The notes below the pieces were generated by a model that made no database searches, had not been told where the DNA came from, and was given only the letters and a program-made list of their open reading frames with translations. A DNA stretch of 9,441 nt, from contig DCDB01000267.1 of the NCBI GenBank assembly GCA_002316215.1, forward strand, positions 1 through 9,441. The letters run 5' to 3'. Position numbers and translations under genes: made by a program. This stretch comes from Lachnospiraceae bacterium UBA1066. Lineage in GTDB: Bacteria; Bacillota; Clostridia; Lachnospirales; Lachnospiraceae. Below, piece after piece: positions 6,529 to 9,441 of this stretch (position 1 is its first letter; each line of letters opens with the position of its first letter).

Positions 6529-7320
6529 ATGAGAATTGAAAAAGTTGTTTTTCCCGGCGGGGCATCCCTGACGGGATATCTGCGGGATACCAGTAAGGAA
6601 ATGCCTGGGTTTGACCGCCGGCCTGCCGTTATTTTATGTCCGGGCGGCGCATACCGTTTCTGCAGCGCCCGCGAATCCGATCCGGTGGCGCTCAGGTTTT
6701 TCGGGGCGGGATATCAGGTGTTTACGCTTATTTACTCCACGGGAAAAAGAGCCCGGAACTGGCAGCCCATGATCGAGCTGTCCAAAAGCATCCTGTATCT
6801 CCGGGAGCATGCGGAGAAGCTTGGCGTCATTGAAAATAAAATCGCGGTATGCGGCTTCTCAGCCGGCGGACACTTGGCCTGCTCAGCCGGCGTTCTGTGG
6901 GATGCACCGGCTGTTCAGGCGGCCACGCCTGCCCCGCACGGAGAAAACAGACCTGATGCGATTATCCTCGGCTATCCGGTTATTACAAGCGGAAAGTATA
7001 CGCACAGGGAAAGCATGGACAATATTACCGGCGGCGATCCGGGGCTTGAAGCGGCCTTCAGCCTGGAAAACCAGGTAAAAGCCGGCACACCGCCGATGTT
7101 CCTCTGGCATACCGTGGCGGATGAAACGGTTCCCGTGGAAAATTCCATGCTTCTTGCAGAAGCGCTGCAAAAGAACAAGGTGCCTTTTGAACTGCATCTT
7201 TTCCCAGAAGGCGGCCACGGCTCCTCTGTCTGTACGGATGAGGTAGGGTCGCGCAATGACCATAATGCCCGCTGGATGGATCTGTGCCTGGAATGGCTCA
7301 GGCAGCTGTTTGCTTTTTAA
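6529..7320 (+). CDS. Alpha/beta hydrolase, acetyl-esterase (BD-FAE/xylan esterase-like) type
   Basis: This 263-residue cytoplasmic hydrolase has no signal peptide. The catalytic triad is readable: Ser111 in GFSAGGH, Asp198 in HTVADETVPVENS and His230 in PEGGHGSS. CPGGAY (about 37-42) replaces the HGG oxyanion loop, as in small acetyl- and xylan-esterases. Such enzymes typically remove acetyl groups from imported sugars or oligosaccharides. ATG 6529 is chosen for CAGGGAGGG 5 bases upstream; the in-frame ATG 6478 lacks one and would add 17 residues. It has its own promoter and a strong terminator, so it is a single-gene unit, but it lies between a sugar symporter and a sugar-binding protein. 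Deacetylation of plant-fibre oligosaccharides is plausible but not proven; a peptidase or other esterase role cannot be excluded. Confidence 0.8.
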   Translation: MRIEKVVFPGGASLTGYLRDTSKEMPGFDRRPAVILCPGGAYRFCSARESDPVALRFFGAGYQVFTLIYSTGKRARNWQPMIELSKSILYLREHAEKLGVIENKIAVCGFSAGGHLACSAGVLWDAPAVQAATPAPHGENRPDAIILGYPVITSGKYTHRESMDNITGGDPGLEAAFSLENQVKAGTPPMFLWHTVADETVPVENSMLLAEALQKNKVPFELHLFPEGGHGSSVCTDEVGSRNDHNARWMDLCLEWLRQLFAF

Positions 7321-7370
7321 GTCCGCGGACGGGCGGTACGATAGAAAATTAATATAACTGGACATAAAAA

Positions 7371-7398
7371 TCAAGGGCGCCGTAAGGCGCTCTTTTTT
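7371..7398 (+). terminator. Strong hairpin terminator after the hydrolase
   Basis: AGGGCGCC (7374-7381) pairs with GGCGCTCT (7386-7393, one G-U) around a GTAA loop and is followed by a run of T. TCAA and TTGA outside the stem could extend it. It separates the hydrolase from the binding-protein gene. Confidence 0.85.
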
Positions 7399-7436
7399 GA
7401 TGTAAGATTTTTCATGATATAAGACATTCCATTCGA

Positions 7437-7450
7437 TTTAAACGTTTACG
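7437..7450. promoter_or_regulatory. LacI-type or CcpA-like operator upstream of the binding-protein gene
   Basis: TTTAAACGTTTACG is centred on a CG and nearly symmetrical (AAACGTTT), like sites bound by LacI-family sugar regulators. Compared with the catabolite-control (cre) consensus TGNAANCGNNNNCA it has two mismatches. It overlaps the candidate -35 box of the gene downstream, so it would act as a repressor site. Confidence 0.4.
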
Positions 7451-7473
7451 TAGAAATGATAGTTTTTTATTAA
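7445..7473 (+). promoter_or_regulatory. Weak candidate promoter of the binding-protein gene
   Basis: TTTACG (7445-7450) and TATTAA (7468-7473) are 17 bases apart in an AT-rich stretch. Both boxes are imperfect; other -10 choices such as TAAAAT (7474-7479) have no -35 partner. Confidence 0.3.
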
Positions 7474-7515
7474 TAAAATTTATTGCCCGGCAGGGGTAAA
7501 TAAAAGGAGGGAATT

Positions 7516-8754
7516 ATGAAAGCAAAAAAGGTTATATCAGTTTTACTCGCATCCGCAATGACACTTTCACTGGCAGCATGCGGAAGTTCTTCCGGCACAG
7601 CATCGACGGCAGCATCGACGGCAGCATCCACGGCATCCACGGCATCCACGGCGTCGACGGCTTCTAAAGCAGAATCCACGGCGGAAAGCAAGGCTGCAGA
7701 TTCCACGGCCAGCACAATGACGGCCGGGACGGCTACGGATGCGGCGCATACGATCAACCTGTGGACATTCACGGATGAAGTTCCGAAGATGGTTGAGAAA
7801 TACTTAAAAGATAATCCTGATTTCGGTTACAGCGTAAAATCCACGATTATTGCCACAACGGACGGCGCCTATCAGCCGGCTCTCGACCAGGCGCTGGCAG
7901 GCGGCGGGAATGATGCACCGGATATGTACTGCGCAGAATCCGCATTTGTCCTGAAATATACGCAGGGCGATGCTTCTTCCTATGCAGCTCCGTACAAGGA
8001 TCTCGGGATTGATACAGACGCAGAAATCAAGGCGGCGGATATCGCCCAGTACACGGTGGATATCGGAACGCGTCCGTCGGACAATGCGGTCGTCGGCCTC
8101 GGATACCAGGCGACCGGCGGTGCTTTCATTTACCGCCGCTCGATTGCAAAGGACGTTTTCGGCACGGATGATCCGGCAACGATTTCCACGGAAGTAGGAC
8201 CCGGATGGGACAAGTTCTTTGAGGCGGCCGCAACCCTGAAAGCCAAGGGATACGGGATCGTGTCCGGAGACGGCGATATCTGGCACGCTGTTGAGAACAG
8301 CTCGGATACAGGCTGGCTTGCAGACGGCAAGCTCCATATTGACCCGAAGAGAGAGCAGTTCCTTGATTACTCCAAAGAGCTGAAGGACAACGGTTACGAA
8401 AATGATACAAAGGACTGGGACGATGCCTGGTTTGCGGATATGAAGGGTGAAGGCTCACAGCCGATCTTCGGATTCTTCGGCCCGGCATGGCTGATCAACT
8501 ATACACTGGCCAAGAACTGCGGCGGTACAAAAGCAGGCGAAGGCACGTTCGGCGACTGGGCAGTCTGCACGTCTCCGGTCGGGTTCTTCTGGGGCGGCAC
8601 ATGGGTTCTTGCCAATAAAGACAGCAGCAAGAAGGAAGCCGTCGGCAAGCTGATTGACTATTTCACAATTTATGCCGGAACCTGCCAGCCCGATCCTGTG
8701 AGCGTAAGCCTTACCGGGACGAAACCGCTGGAAATCGATTTCCGGATAAAATAG
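7516..8754 (+). CDS. ABC-transporter sugar-binding lipoprotein, C-terminally truncated/chimeric
   Basis: This extracellular solute-binding lipoprotein captures a sugar for an ABC importer. A signal peptide ends in the lipobox LSLAAC, with Cys22 as anchor. An Ala/Ser/Thr-rich linker (about 23-77) follows, then the mature fold from INLWTFTDEVPKMVEKY, including GWDKFFEAAATLKAKGYGI and WGGTWVLANKDSSKKEAVGKLIDYFTI (357-385 region). AGGAGGG sits 5 bases before ATG 7516. In related proteins the chain continues after this last motif for roughly 90 residues (often starting GFQYxWANG). Here from about residue 389 it switches to an unrelated 23-residue tail ending EIDFRIK. The missing C-terminal part belongs to the ligand-binding fold, so function is doubtful. 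No permease genes follow, unlike the usual operon. Deletion, recombination or misassembly would each explain this. Confidence 0.75.
   Translation: MKAKKVISVLLASAMTLSLAACGSSSGTASTAASTAASTASTASTASTASKAESTAESKAADSTASTMTAGTATDAAHTINLWTFTDEVPKMVEKYLKDNPDFGYSVKSTIIATTDGAYQPALDQALAGGGNDAPDMYCAESAFVLKYTQGDASSYAAPYKDLGIDTDAEIKAADIAQYTVDIGTRPSDNAVVGLGYQATGGAFIYRRSIAKDVFGTDDPATISTEVGPGWDKFFEAAATLKAKGYGIVSGDGDIWHAVENSSDTGWLADGKLHIDPKREQFLDYSKELKDNGYENDTKDWDDAWFADMKGEGSQPIFGFFGPAWLINYTLAKNCGGTKAGEGTFGDWAVCTSPVGFFWGGTWVLANKDSSKKEAVGKLIDYFTIYAGTCQPDPVSVSLTGTKPLEIDFRIK
7597..7665 (+). repeat. Short tandem repeat coding for the Ala/Ser/Thr linker
   Basis: Copies of 12-base GCAGCATCGACG and then 9-base GCATCCACG units code for the linker residues 28-50 (TASTAASTAASTAS and so on). 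The linker is the tether between lipid anchor and binding domain. The minus strand reads as an Ala/Val/Asp repeat and is a shadow. Confidence 0.85.
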
Positions 8755-8822
8755 AAATGGAAGCGCCATGGCGGTTTTAGTTGAAGGAGTGCGTTCTATT
8801 GCCGGAATTTTCCTGCTTTATG

Positions 8823-8866
8823 AAATTGTGTGAATCAGAAGCTTTACTTGATTCACACAATTTTTT
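8823..8866 (+). terminator. Long-stem terminator before the MarR-family gene
   Basis: AAATTGTGTGAATCA (8823-8837) pairs perfectly with TGATTCACACAATTT (8849-8863) around an 11-base loop, and T continues to 8866. The symmetrical A and T flanks make it likely to work in both directions. Confidence 0.8.
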
Positions 8867-8875
8867 ATATAAACG

Positions 8876-8887
8876 ATAGCACGCTAT
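8876..8887. promoter_or_regulatory. Operator-like repeat, upstream copy
   Basis: ATAGCACGCTAT has inverted arms ATAGC/GCTAT and its last base is the first base of the -35 box. Extended by four bases, it matches the second copy (8916-8927) at most positions. MarR proteins bind such short palindromes as dimers. Confidence 0.55.
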
Positions 8888-8914
8888 TGACAAAAGACGC
8901 AAATAATGTATAAT
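8887..8914 (+). promoter_or_regulatory. Near-consensus promoter of the MarR-family gene
   Basis: Perfect TTGACA (8887-8892) and perfect TATAAT (8909-8914) are separated by 16 bases. Such a strong promoter for a regulator gene suggests that it is normally held down by repression. Confidence 0.8.
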
Positions 8915-8915
8915 G

Positions 8916-8927
8916 ATACCATGCTAT
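8916..8927. promoter_or_regulatory. Operator-like repeat, downstream copy
   Basis: ATACCATGCTAT, followed by TGA, repeats the upstream element (ATAGCACGCTAT, also followed by TGA) exactly 40 bases further on. It starts just after the -10 box and covers the expected transcription start near 8921. Confidence 0.5.
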
Positions 8928-8961
8928 TGAAACGAGCGCAGCCGCATACGGGAGGCAGAAC

Positions 8962-9393
8962 ATGAAACAGCCTGAAGATGTAGGAATCCTTTTTAAGCAG
9001 ATCAATGATATTTTGGAGAAGAATGCAAATAATGATCTTAGAAAGAGCAACCTCACGCTTTCTCAGGTCCGGTTTCTTACCTGCCTCTATGAATCGGAAG
9101 AAGGCCGCGTGGCATTTAAGGATCTGGAAAAGAAATTCAGTATTGCACAGCCTACGGCGGTAGGCATCATCTCCCGGATGGAGAAAAAAGGCCTTGTAGA
9201 GGTACTTCAGAGCAGAGAAGATACGCGGGCCAAAGATGCAGCGCTGTCATCCGAAGGAAGAAAGGTCATTGAGGAGGGCCGGCAGCATAGGGAATGGATG
9301 GAAGAGACCCTGCTTTCCGGCCTTAATGGGGAAGAAAAGAGCGAGCTGCGCAGGCTGCTTGTGAAAGTCCTGGAATCTCTGAAAAGCATTTAG
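8962..9393 (+). CDS. MarR-family winged helix-turn-helix transcriptional regulator
   Basis: This 143-residue protein is a dimeric DNA-binding repressor of the MarR family. Dimer helices lie at both ends. The winged helix is at about 32-98: LTLSQVRFLTCLYE, DLEKKFSIAQPTAVGIISRMEKKGLVE (recognition helix around 62-73), and the wing SREDTRAKDAALSSEGR with the family D-x-R pattern. GGAGG lies 6 bases before ATG 8962. The strong promoter between two matching operator-like repeats points to autorepression. MarR genes often precede the exporter or detoxifying gene they control; only 48 bases remain after the stop, so no target gene is visible. The ligand is unknown. Confidence 0.9.
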   Translation: MKQPEDVGILFKQINDILEKNANNDLRKSNLTLSQVRFLTCLYESEEGRVAFKDLEKKFSIAQPTAVGIISRMEKKGLVEVLQSREDTRAKDAALSSEGRKVIEEGRQHREWMEETLLSGLNGEEKSELRRLLVKVLESLKSI

Positions 9394-9441
9394 CACGGAA
9401 GTGCAAAAAAGAATTAAACGCTGCCTCACAGGCGTCATAAG

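Noticed and set aside
8764..8773. Palindrome CGCCATGGCG followed by TTTT as a terminator
   Set aside because: A perfect palindrome leaves too small a loop, and the stem does not extend outward. The strong terminator at 8823-8866 does the job.
8768..8833. 21-codon reading frame ATG to TGA between the binding protein and MarR
   Set aside because: No convincing ribosome site, it runs into the terminator stem, and it shows no recognisable family.
9394..9441. GCCTCACAGGC hairpin near the right edge as a terminator for marR-type gene
   Set aside because: The stem is only 4-5 pairs and the sequence ends before any T-run could be seen.

Overview
The window reads as chromosome of a Bacillota (Firmicutes) gut anaerobe, most likely Lachnospiraceae. 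Reasons: strong AGGAGG-type ribosome sites before nearly every gene; moderate GC with AT-rich intergenic regions; a Tad-pilus T2SSF protein carrying an extracytoplasmic bacterial Ig-like domain, an architecture I associate with that family; a GPH-family sugar symporter; and a lipoprotein sugar-binding protein. No rRNA, tRNA, CRISPR array, insertion sequence or prophage gene was seen.

Layout. (1) 1-1960: the possible tail of an upstream gene, then a large TadC-like type II secretion F protein whose domains are interrupted by three low-complexity insertions, one of them encoded by a 15-bp tandem repeat. (2) 1995-2680: a MazE/MazF-type toxin-antitoxin module with its own promoter, a double GTATATAC operator and a terminator that overlaps the end of the convergent gene. 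(3) 2641-6176: an AraC-type regulator (minus strand) divergent from a metallo-beta-lactamase-fold hydrolase and a GPH-family (MelB-like) sugar:cation symporter. This looks like a self-contained sugar or glycoside uptake unit. (4) 6177-6528: a gene-free stretch with interleaved inverted repeats, a hairpin terminator and a strong promoter. (5) 6529-7398: an alpha/beta hydrolase of the acetyl-esterase type with a good terminator. (6) 7437-8754: an ABC-transporter sugar-binding lipoprotein that lacks its normal C-terminal part and has no permease genes beside it. (7) 8823-9393: a terminator, then a MarR-family regulator with a near-consensus promoter flanked by two operator-like repeats, consistent with autorepression.

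The genes in 2641-8754 share a carbohydrate theme (regulator, uptake, de-acetylation, substrate capture), but the actual sugar cannot be read from the sequence. No clearly new multi-gene system is evident. The points most worth a second look are the truncated and apparently chimeric binding protein, the MazF-fold toxin lacking the usual catalytic residues, and the heavily interrupted T2SSF protein.
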